The translations under genes and the position numbers were made by a program. Below the pieces are notes generated by a model. The model saw only the letters and a program-made list of their open reading frames with translations. It was not told the origin of the DNA and searched no databases. From Planctomycetota bacterium (GTDB lineage: Bacteria > Planctomycetota > UBA1135 > GCA-002686595), in NCBI GenBank assembly GCA_023150475.1, contig JAKLKU010000022.1:1-64000 (forward strand): a stretch of 64,000 bases of DNA. Direction: 5' to 3'. Positions 35,701 to 43,476 of this stretch are shown here, piece by piece (the first letter of the stretch is position 1; each line of letters opens with the position of its first letter).

Positions 35701-35764
35701 TGCGTCGGTGCGTCGGTGCGTCGGTGCGTTGGTGCGTTAGTGCGCTGGTGCGTTAGTGCGCTGC
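35701..35764. repeat. 8-bp tandem repeat, eight units
   Basis: Eight consecutive octamers of consensus TGCGTCGG (later units TGCGTTGG, TGCGTTAG, TGCGCTGG) start immediately after the hairpin. One partial unit follows the first hairpin copy at the equivalent position, so the array probably grew by slippage after the duplication. Confidence 0.9.
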
Positions 35765-35799
35765 TCGCGCGCTCGTACTCGCTGCGCGTGGACTGGCCC

Positions 35800-35903
35800 G
35801 GCGCGGAACAGGAAATCAGGGATCGATCGCGGAACGCGCGCAACTTTCCGGCGGCGGCGGCGGCGAACCACCTCGTCCGCATTCTCTCTACAGGAGTATT
35901 CAC
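35800..35903 (+). repeat. duplicated 5' leader, copy 2
   Basis: Counterpart of 34220-34324, ending in the same CAGGAGTATTCAC before ATG. It differs by scattered substitutions and one length change. Confidence 0.8.
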
Positions 35904-37067
35904 ATGTTCGCGATCCGTTTGCTCACCGCCCTGTCGCTCGCGGCCACGTGTGCTGCGCAGGGTCTCGATGTTCGCCTTCACCAATACGACTGGCCGCTCA
36001 ACGACGGCTCGATCGTCGAGTACTCGCGCGCCGGCGCGTTCGAGCTGCTCTTCGACGACCGTGATGTTCAGTTGCTCGCCGCCAACGGAGGCGGTTTCGT
36101 CAACATCGTGCTGCTCGACAATCACACCGGCGAGATCAACTGGCTCGTTCGCAACCTGCCCCTGTCCTTCCAATCGACGGCCGAGATGTACGAGATGCCG
36201 TACATCGTTCCGTTCGGCATGGGCGAGAAGAACGGGATTCCTTGGGGCTTGTCGGTGCTGTCGACGTCCGTTTCCGCGAAGCCGGCGCAATCGATGCCGA
36301 TCGACTACATCCAAGTGATGAACGCCGAACCCAGCTTGTATCCGTTCATGATCGGCGGATGGATCGACGATGGCGCCGGACTCACTGCGTCGTCCGGGGA
36401 CCCGAATCAAGTTTCTCTGGATGCGCAATGCGGCTTGCAAGGTCCGGGCGGCGACGAGCCCACGATCGTGTGCACGGGAGCGATCATCGACATCCCCGGC
36501 GGCGTCCCTGCGCCGAAAGCCACCGGCAACAACTGCGGTCCCGCGTCCGTCGCGGGCTCGATCGCGTACATGGCGGCGCTGAACGGCCGACCGATGCCTC
36601 CGGTGCAACAGGTCTACGAGGGACTGCGGGACTGCATGGGTACCGACGCCAACGGCACGACCACTTCGAACCTGTTGAGCGGCAAGAACGCGTACACGTG
36701 CCAGAACGAGCTCCCGATCTGCAGCGAGATCCTCCAGGGACCCGACTGGGTCTGCACCGTGGCGAGCATCTTGCAGATGGGCGGTGACGTGGAGCTGATG
36801 TTCCGCCGCGGAGATTGCAGCCAACCGGGAGCGGAAGGCCACATCGCGATGATCCATGGCATCGCGCGGTACAGCGACGGCACCATCATGGTCGAGACGA
36901 TGGAACCGACGATCGAGCCGGACGGCACCACGTCCTGGGCGAAGGTCCCGATCTTCTTCGACCAAGGCGGCGGCCTCCTGCTGGATCCGTCGACGGGCGC
37001 CAACAAGGGTTGCCTCTGGGGCTTCTTCGCTGAGATCTGGCAGAGCAGTTGCTTCTGCGCCCACTAG
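35904..37067 (+). CDS. secreted C39-like cysteine peptidase homologue, tandem copy 2
   Basis: 387 aa, the same length as copy 1 at 34325. Signal peptide and first ~50 residues differ at only a few positions, while the middle and C-terminal parts have diverged more. It keeps NNCGPASVAGSIAYMA and GHIAMIHGI, and ends in CFCAH. The contrast between a nearly identical 5' end and a diverged remainder suggests gene conversion of the 5' part or strong constraint on the leader and N-terminus. Function unknown. Confidence 0.75.
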   Translation: MFAIRLLTALSLAATCAAQGLDVRLHQYDWPLNDGSIVEYSRAGAFELLFDDRDVQLLAANGGGFVNIVLLDNHTGEINWLVRNLPLSFQSTAEMYEMPYIVPFGMGEKNGIPWGLSVLSTSVSAKPAQSMPIDYIQVMNAEPSLYPFMIGGWIDDGAGLTASSGDPNQVSLDAQCGLQGPGGDEPTIVCTGAIIDIPGGVPAPKATGNNCGPASVAGSIAYMAALNGRPMPPVQQVYEGLRDCMGTDANGTTTSNLLSGKNAYTCQNELPICSEILQGPDWVCTVASILQMGGDVELMFRRGDCSQPGAEGHIAMIHGIARYSDGTIMVETMEPTIEPDGTTSWAKVPIFFDQGGGLLLDPSTGANKGCLWGFFAEIWQSSCFCAH

Positions 37068-37602
37068 CCGAGTGACTCGCCGGCGCCGAGCCTCGGCGCG
37101 CTCTCGCGGTCGCAGTCGCGGCGGCGGCGTTCGCGGCGAGGCTTTCGCGCCTGTCCGTTCGTCGAACTCGAAGCCGGAAGCGTGGTCCGTCGTCAGGATC
37201 GCGCTTCCGGCGTCGCCGTATCGTCGCGACGACCACGCGGTGCCGGATGCGAGCGCGCGACTTGTGGGTGCGTGATCCCGGAACTCCGCGACGGCGAACG
37301 TCTCTGGGACACGAGTCCGTGACCTCCGTTCGACGTCCGGCGACACCTCTCCGCGGCGTGCGCGATCGACAGCGATCGAGCGCGCCGCGGTGCCTTCGGG
37401 GCGCACGACGTGGAAAGCGCTTCTGCGGTTCGTACGCAGGAGGTCCGAGAGCGGAGTGCCCTCTAGTCGGTGGGCGTTCGGTCGCATGGCGGGTTCGCGG
37501 CGCGTGGGCGTAGCGTGGACTCGTTCGGCCGCTCGCTGCCGGCTCGCGCCGGTGCGCCGAGACCGTTCTACGTCTCTCTCGAGCCTGGCCAAGGAGGCCA
37601 CG
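37068..37602. other. gap with only the third hairpin recognised
   Basis: 535 bases between the second C39-like gene and the C25 protease gene. Apart from the hairpin at 37351-37390 and the ribosome-binding site AAGGAGG at 37591 I see nothing; open frames here are Arg-rich and lack start signals. Confidence 0.5.
37351..37390. terminator. third copy of the 40-bp hairpin repeat
   Basis: Differs from the other two copies at two positions in the left arm (CCGCGGCGTGC then G), which still pair as a G-U wobble or fall on the existing mismatch. It lies 284 bases past the second C39-like stop, with no T-run. Confidence 0.7.
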
Positions 37603-39690
37603 ATGAAGCTCTCGCTTCGCAGTCGGATCTTCCGCTTCGCCGCGCGCATCGCGGCGTGGCTCGCCGGCGCCGCAACGGCGTTCGCCGCGAGTCAGACCCA
37701 AGTCACGGTGCTCGACCCGACGCCTGGGTCGACGCTGCTTAGGTGCACGACGACGGGCTACGAGACTCGCGCCGTCGACATCGGTGGCGCGAGCTTCGCC
37801 GAGCTCTCGCTCGCCGAGGAAGGCTATCTCGATCTCGTCGGTGCGCCGCGTCTGCCGCACGTGTGCCGCAGCGTGATCGTCCCCGACGACCAAGACGTGC
37901 GCGTCGACGTGGTGTCGGCGCGTTGGCACGACGTGACCGGCGTGAACGTCGCGCCGGCGCGCGGGCCGATCTCGCGCGCCGAGGATCCGGCGAAGGTCCG
38001 GTACGTGTTCGGCGCGAGCTACGCGCAGGACGCGTTCTTCCCTGGCGTGCTGGCGACGGCGCGTGAACCGTACGTGCTGCGCGAGAAACGCGGCGCGGTG
38101 ATCGAACTCGACGTGCTGCAGTACAACCCGGTGACGCGCACGCTGCGCGTGTACGACGAGCTCGTCGTGCAAGTGACGAGCAGCGGCGCCGCGAAGAGCA
38201 ACGTGCTCGTCCGCGACGTCGATCGTGCAGACGCTGAGTTCGAGCGCATCTACTCGCACCACTTCGTGAACTACGTCGCGACGAAAGCGATCGCGTTCAC
38301 GCAGACGGGCTCGATGCTGGTCATCGGCGACGCGACGTTCCTGCCGGAGCTCGCGCCGTTCGTCGCGTGGAAACAATCGCGTGGGATGCTCGTGACGACG
38401 GTGCCGGTCTCGTCGATCGGCAACAACGCGACGGCGATCAAGAACTACGTCAAGAGCGTCTACAACGCGGGCAACCTCTCCTACGTGTTGCTCGTCGGTG
38501 ATGCGGCGCAAGTCGCGTCGGGTTCTTACTCGGGCGGTTCGTCCGACCCGTTCTACGGGCAGATGACGACCGACTACTACCCCGAGGTGCTCGTCGGCCG
38601 CTTCTCCGCGCAGAACGTCAACGACGTGCGCACGCAGGTTCGGCGCTCGATCCAATACGAGCAACAGAACCACGCGCTCGCCGCCGGCGGCTGGAACGGT
38701 TGGGGCATGGGCATCGCCTCGAACCAAGGGCCGGGCCACTTCGGCGAGTACGACAATCAGCACATGAACAACATCCGTCAGGACTACCTGACGTACGGCT
38801 ACTCGACCGTCGACCAGATCTACGACCCGACGGGCACGAAGGCGATGGTGTCGAACGGCCTCAACGCAGGTCGGCGCAACATCAACTACTGCGGGCACGG
38901 CAGCGACACGAGCTGGGGCTCGACCGGCTACAGCAACAACGACGTCGCAGCGTTGCAGAACGTGTTGCGTCTGCCGGTGATCCACTCGGTCGCGTGCGTG
39001 AACGGCAACTTCGCGGCGGGCACGTGCTTCGCCGAAGCGTGGTTGCGGTCGAACTACAACGGCGAGCCGGTCGGTGCCGCGGCGACTTACATGTCGTCGA
39101 TCAACCAGTACTGGAACGAGCCGATGTACGCGCAGGACGAAAGCGTCGACCTCTTCGTCGCCGAGACGTACTGGAGCGTGATGGCGAACTGGACCGCGGG
39201 GTCGTGCAAGATGGTCGACCTGACGGGTTCGGCCGGCGTCGACATGTTGATGACGTGGCTCTGCTTCGGCGATCCGTCGCTGCGCATCCACGGGACTCCG
39301 CCGAAGCCGCCGACCGGCTACTGCACGTCGAAGACGACGTCACAGGGCCTGTTGCCGGCGATCGGCGCGTTCGGTTCGCCGAGCGTCGCGGCGGCGGACT
39401 TCCACCTCACCTGCAACTTCGCCGTGCCGCAGAAGAGCGGCATCCACTTCTTCGGCGGCGCTCCGCTCGGCGCGCCGTTCCTCGGAGGCACGTTGTGCGT
39501 GCAACCGCCGCACGTGCGCGGGCCGGTGACCGCATTCGACGCGTACGGCACGATGGTGGAGACGATCGCGCTCGATCCGAAGTACGTCGGCTCGACGCTC
39601 TACTTCCAATACTGGGGTCGTGACCCCGCGCACCCGGACGGCACCGGCGTGATGCTCTCGGACGCGTTGAGCATCGACGTCGTGCCGTAG
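37603..39690 (+). CDS. secreted C25 (gingipain-like) cysteine protease with shared C-terminal domain
   Basis: 695 aa from ATG 37603, with AAGGAGG upstream and a signal peptide (RIAAWLAGAATAFAAS). The catalytic pair of family C25 is visible: His432 in INYCGHGSDTSWG and Cys465 in IHSVACVNGNF. A preceding segment, SMLVIGDATFLPELAPFVAWK, is the usual start of the caspase-like domain. Residues 30-230 form a propeptide-like region. From about residue 567 (YCTSKTTSQGLLP) the protein carries the module found in the 9989 and 18864 proteins, ending PAHPDGTGVMLSDALS. That module takes the place where gingipains have their type IX secretion domain. Confidence 0.93.
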   Translation: MKLSLRSRIFRFAARIAAWLAGAATAFAASQTQVTVLDPTPGSTLLRCTTTGYETRAVDIGGASFAELSLAEEGYLDLVGAPRLPHVCRSVIVPDDQDVRVDVVSARWHDVTGVNVAPARGPISRAEDPAKVRYVFGASYAQDAFFPGVLATAREPYVLREKRGAVIELDVLQYNPVTRTLRVYDELVVQVTSSGAAKSNVLVRDVDRADAEFERIYSHHFVNYVATKAIAFTQTGSMLVIGDATFLPELAPFVAWKQSRGMLVTTVPVSSIGNNATAIKNYVKSVYNAGNLSYVLLVGDAAQVASGSYSGGSSDPFYGQMTTDYYPEVLVGRFSAQNVNDVRTQVRRSIQYEQQNHALAAGGWNGWGMGIASNQGPGHFGEYDNQHMNNIRQDYLTYGYSTVDQIYDPTGTKAMVSNGLNAGRRNINYCGHGSDTSWGSTGYSNNDVAALQNVLRLPVIHSVACVNGNFAAGTCFAEAWLRSNYNGEPVGAAATYMSSINQYWNEPMYAQDESVDLFVAETYWSVMANWTAGSCKMVDLTGSAGVDMLMTWLCFGDPSLRIHGTPPKPPTGYCTSKTTSQGLLPAIGAFGSPSVAAADFHLTCNFAVPQKSGIHFFGGAPLGAPFLGGTLCVQPPHVRGPVTAFDAYGTMVETIALDPKYVGSTLYFQYWGRDPAHPDGTGVMLSDALSIDVVP

Positions 39691-39782
39691 TTCGGGGCTT
39701 CAGAGAGAGCCGTGGACCGCGTCGGGGCGTGAGCTCCGACGCGGCGTCGTCGCTGGAGCGCGTGCCGTCCGGCGCGGCCGCG

Positions 39783-40469
39783 TCACTGCGCCGTGATCCA
39801 CGCGAGGCAGTTCGCCGTGTCCGACAAGTCTGGAAGCGCTCGATCGGCGCCGGCCGCAGCGAGCGTCGCGACGTCGAAGCGTCCGGTCGCGACGGCGAGG
39901 CAGCGCGCGCCGTGCGTCTTGGCGCACTCGACGTCCCAGGGCGTGTCGCCGATGACGAGCACGCGTTCCGCGGCGAGTTCGCGCCCGAAGCGTTGGCGAA
40001 GCCGCTCGAGCGCGATCGGCAGGAGCGCGGGGCGGCTCTCCGCGTCGGAGCCCCAGGCGGCGACACGGAATCTCGCGGGATCGAAGCCCGCCGCGATCAA
40101 CTTCTGCGCGCCGGTCTCCGGGTAGTTGCCGGTCAGGACGCCTAGCACGATCGCCGGGTCGGATTCGAGGGCGTCGACGAGCTCGAGCGTGCCCGGCAAC
40201 CGTCGAGTCCGGGCCGGATCGGCGAGCTTCTCGGCCAGCCGGTCCGCATAGATGCGCCGGAAGCGTTCGTGGTGCGTCTCGGGTTCCTGGACGTCGTTCT
40301 CCGCGCAGAGGCCGCGCCAGATCAGCGGGTCGAGGTTCCCGTCGATCCGGGTGCGTTCGTGGCGGAACCGGCGGCCGAAGACCGCTTCACAGGCTTCCAA
40401 CATGGCCTCCCAACCCGCGCGGCGGGTCAGGAGCAACGTTCCATCCAGGTCGAAGAGCACGAGTCGCAT
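39783..40469 (-). CDS. HAD-superfamily phosphatase (phosphoglycolate-phosphatase-like)
   Basis: 228 aa. Motif I LVLFDLDGTLLLT at residues 3-15 with the nucleophilic Asp, motif II VLTGNYPETG, a conserved Lys region (ALERLRQRFG), and motif IV VLVIGDTPWDVECAKTHG. A helical cap between residues 17 and 95 makes it a subclass I enzyme. Likely cytoplasmic hydrolysis of a small phosphate ester; the substrate is not predictable. It stands alone, divergent from the DUF1800 gene. Confidence 0.92.
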   Translation of the reverse strand: MRLVLFDLDGTLLLTRRAGWEAMLEACEAVFGRRFRHERTRIDGNLDPLIWRGLCAENDVQEPETHHERFRRIYADRLAEKLADPARTRRLPGTLELVDALESDPAIVLGVLTGNYPETGAQKLIAAGFDPARFRVAAWGSDAESRPALLPIALERLRQRFGRELAAERVLVIGDTPWDVECAKTHGARCLAVATGRFDVATLAAAGADRALPDLSDTANCLAWITAQ

Positions 40470-40603
40470 CGCTGGCGGAAGCTAGCGCGAGCGGCTCGCG
40501 GCGGCATCCCGATTCCGGCGCCGCGGTCGGCCCGAGTGCGCGGCCTTTCGCACCGACGCTAGGATGCTGCGCCCGCCCCTCGCTCGCAGGCTGGATTCGC
40601 AAC

Positions 40604-42232
40604 ATGCTCCGACTTGCTTCGCTGTCGGCCTTCGCGGCCGGGACGTTCCTTTTCGTGTCCACTGCGCATGCGGCGGCCGGCGACGGCCTCGCGTGGAACC
40701 CGCGCAACGTCGAGCACCTGCTCAACCGCGCCGGGTTCGGCGCGACGCCCGCCGAGATCGAGGCGGCGCTCGCGAAGTCGCCCGAAGCGTTCGTCGACGA
40801 GCTCATGACGCCGAAACGCTCTTGGGAGCGCGTCACTCCGGTGCTGATCCGGTGGGAGGACTTCGACCTAGATCCTCGCGGCATCCCGGTCGAACCGGAG
40901 AAGTCGAAGTACAAGGGCATGGCGCGCGCGGAGATCCAGAAGATCGTCCAGCCGCTGCGCGGCGCCGATCGCAAGCAGTTCCTCGAGTACGCGGACAAGT
41001 GGTTCGACTCGATGCTGCGCCACGACGACCCCGTGCGAGATCACGCGACGCTCTTCTGGCACGGCTTCTTCACGACGTCGTTCGCCGTCGTGCGCCGGAA
41101 GTACGAAGTGATCGAGCAGCACCAGTTCCTGCGCGAACACGCGCTTTCGAGCTTCCGCGACTTGGTCCACGGCATCGTGCGCGACCCGGCGATGCTGCAG
41201 TACCTCGACAACAACACGAACGTGAAGGGGCACGCGAACGAGAACCTCGCGCGCGAGCTGATGGAGCTCTTCAGCCTCGGCGAAGGCCACTACACCGAAG
41301 TCGACGTCCGGGAAGCGGCGCGCGCGTTGACCGGCGCATGGGCGGATCCGGAAGGTCGGTTCCAGTTCCAGGCCGAGAACCACGACGACGCCGCGAAGAC
41401 GATCCTCGGCCGCACCGGCAAGTTCCGCGGCGAAGAGCTCGTCGACGTCATCCTGGAGCAGGAAGCGTGTCCGCGCTGGGTCGCGCGCAAGCTGCTCGCT
41501 TACTTCGAAGGCGTCGAGCCGTCGGAAGCGCGCGTCGCCGACTACGCCGCGTTCCTGCGCGCGAACGACTTGCGCATCGATCTCTGCCTGAAGCGGCTCT
41601 TCCTCGATCCCGCGTTCTATCGCGACGAAATCGTCAACGCGCGCGTGCAGGGCCCGATCGAGTACGTGATCGGGATGTGCCGCAAGCTCTCGATCCAGCC
41701 GCCGCGCAACTTCGTGTTCGCGGTCACCGCCGATCTCGGCCAGTGCTTCTACGATCCGCCGACGGTCAAGGGTTGGGACGGCGGCGAAGCGTGGATCACC
41801 AACGCGACGTTGCTCGGCCGCGGGAACGTGGCGGGCGTGCTCGTCGGAGCGTTCGAAGGCGTCGAGCCCGCGTCGGACATGGCGCTGCCGATGGACGACG
41901 ACCTGACGGTGCGCGTGCGGGAACTGACGATCGCGCAGCTCGAGAAGCTCGCGCACGTCGGCGACTGGCAGCCCGCGTTGGACCTCGCCGGTTCGCTCGC
42001 GCGCGCAGGCGCGCGCACGGACGACGCGGCGATCGACTGGATGCTCTCGACGTGGCTGTCGATCGAACCGCCGGCCGAGACGCGGGCCGTGCTCGCGCAG
42101 AACCTCGCGCTCGCGCGTCGCGAGACGCCGCTCGGTGACGCGCCGCTCGCCGACGGCGGACCGGAGGCCGAGAAGGTCCTGCGCCGGCTCGCGCACGTCG
42201 TCTTCAGCCTGCCGGAAGCCCAACTGAACTGA
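40604..42232 (+). CDS. DUF1800 family secreted protein
   Basis: 542 aa with signal peptide MLRLASLSAFAAGTFLFVSTAHA. The N-terminal HLLNRAGFGATPAEIEAAL-type segment, the central FWHGFFTTSFAVVRRKYEVIEQHQ and LARELMELFSLGEGHYTEVDVREAARALTG are hallmarks of DUF1800. The protein is commonly encoded directly before a DUF1501 protein in Planctomycetota and other phyla, as here with 5 bases between them. Both are thought to be exported; function unproven. Confidence 0.93.
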   Translation: MLRLASLSAFAAGTFLFVSTAHAAAGDGLAWNPRNVEHLLNRAGFGATPAEIEAALAKSPEAFVDELMTPKRSWERVTPVLIRWEDFDLDPRGIPVEPEKSKYKGMARAEIQKIVQPLRGADRKQFLEYADKWFDSMLRHDDPVRDHATLFWHGFFTTSFAVVRRKYEVIEQHQFLREHALSSFRDLVHGIVRDPAMLQYLDNNTNVKGHANENLARELMELFSLGEGHYTEVDVREAARALTGAWADPEGRFQFQAENHDDAAKTILGRTGKFRGEELVDVILEQEACPRWVARKLLAYFEGVEPSEARVADYAAFLRANDLRIDLCLKRLFLDPAFYRDEIVNARVQGPIEYVIGMCRKLSIQPPRNFVFAVTADLGQCFYDPPTVKGWDGGEAWITNATLLGRGNVAGVLVGAFEGVEPASDMALPMDDDLTVRVRELTIAQLEKLAHVGDWQPALDLAGSLARAGARTDDAAIDWMLSTWLSIEPPAETRAVLAQNLALARRETPLGDAPLADGGPEAEKVLRRLAHVVFSLPEAQLN

Positions 42233-42237
42233 TCACC

Positions 42238-43476
42238 ATGACTTCGCAATCCCTCTTCGATCGTCGGAACTTCCTGGTCGGCGGCACGGCGCTGCTCGGC
42301 GGTTGCATGGCGGCGTCGAACGCGCGGACGCAACGCGACGCGACGACGGCGCGCGACGCCGACGGCCGCATCCTGGTGCTCGTCGAGCTCTACGGCGGCA
42401 ACGACGGGCTCAACACGATCGTGCCGTATGCGGACGACGAGTACTGGCGTCGGCGGCCGGTGGTGAACGTGCCGAAGGACGGTCTCCTCGGCATCGACGA
42501 CTACTGCGCGTTCAACCCGCTGCTCGCGAACGTCAACCGCCAGTGGCACGACGGCCGCCTCGCGATCGTGCGCGGCGTCGGTTATCCCGAGCCCGTCTAC
42601 TCGCACTTCAAGTCGTTCGAGATCTGGCACACCGCGCGTGAAGCGGGGCGTCCGTCGGGCGACGGTTGGATCGGGCGGTTGCGCAACACGGCGTGGAAGG
42701 ACGATCCGCGCGCCGAGCTCGTCGTGCACGTCGGCGGAGCCGTGCCGCACTCGCTCCACTCGAGCGAGCACCAGACCGTCGCGTTCGCGACGCCGGAGAG
42801 CTTCGTGTGGGCCGGCGATGCGCTCGCGCAGCAGGCGTACGAGCAAGCGGCGGCCGCGACCAGCGGCATGTCGCCCAAGTCGGGCCGCGATGCGATGCGC
42901 GCGCGGCTCTCGCGCACGCTCGCCGATGCGCAAGTGCTGTCGCCGCGCGTGTTGAAGGCGACGCTCGAGTACCAACCGCAGGTCGAATATCCGACCGACG
43001 AGTTCGGCCGCGCGCTGCGTTGCGTCGCCGGCATGATCGACGCGCGCCTCGGCGGTCGCGTCTACTCGGTCCAGCTCGGCAACTTCGACACGCACGCGAC
43101 GCAGGCGGATCCGCAGTCGCGGCTCCTGTCGTCGTTCGACGCTGGCATCGGCGCGTTCCTCGCGGACTTGAAGGGTCGTTCGCAGGAGAAGGACGTGCTC
43201 GTGTTCGCGTTCTCCGAGTTCGGCCGCCGCGTGTCCGAGAACTACTCGAAGGGCACCGATCACGGCGCCGCGGGTCCGGCGTTCTTCCTCGGTGCGCCGG
43301 TCAAGGGCGGGTTCTACGGCGAACATCCGTCGCTCGCCGAACTCGACCGCGACGAGAACCTGATCATGAACGTCGACTTCCGCCGCCTCTACGCGACGGT
43401 GCTCGAGGACTGGTTCCGCGCGGACGCGTCGGCGGTGCTGCCGAAGCGTTACGAGCCGCTACCGCTGCTCGCCTGA
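42238..43476 (+). CDS. DUF1501 family (sulfatase-like fold) exported protein
   Basis: 412 aa. The N-terminus FDRRNFLVGGTALLGGCMA has a twin-arginine-like RRNFL motif followed by a hydrophobic stretch and Cys, fitting Tat export. LVLVELYGGNDGLNTIVPY, YSHFKSFEIWHTA, GNFDTHATQ and SEFGRRVSENYSKGTDHGAA are characteristic of DUF1501 and correspond to metal-binding segments of the alkaline-phosphatase fold. It is cotranscribed with the DUF1800 gene. Its last 18 bases overlap the convergent end of the sigma-factor gene. Confidence 0.93.
   Translation: MTSQSLFDRRNFLVGGTALLGGCMAASNARTQRDATTARDADGRILVLVELYGGNDGLNTIVPYADDEYWRRRPVVNVPKDGLLGIDDYCAFNPLLANVNRQWHDGRLAIVRGVGYPEPVYSHFKSFEIWHTAREAGRPSGDGWIGRLRNTAWKDDPRAELVVHVGGAVPHSLHSSEHQTVAFATPESFVWAGDALAQQAYEQAAAATSGMSPKSGRDAMRARLSRTLADAQVLSPRVLKATLEYQPQVEYPTDEFGRALRCVAGMIDARLGGRVYSVQLGNFDTHATQADPQSRLLSSFDAGIGAFLADLKGRSQEKDVLVFAFSEFGRRVSENYSKGTDHGAAGPAFFLGAPVKGGFYGEHPSLAELDRDENLIMNVDFRRLYATVLEDWFRADASAVLPKRYEPLPLLA

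Noticed and set aside
34129..37390. Three identical hairpins considered as a CRISPR-like array
   Set aside because: Copies are about 1.5-1.7 kb apart with genes between them, and no cas gene is present.
39718..39743. 8-bp inverted repeat CGCGTCGG/CCGACGCG after the C25 protease gene
   Set aside because: Short stem, no T-run and typical of chance pairing at this G+C, so not called a terminator.
43459..43476. Overlap of the DUF1501 and sigma-factor genes considered as a frameshift or misannotation
   Set aside because: The genes are convergent and each has a natural stop; an 18-base tail-to-tail overlap is plausible.
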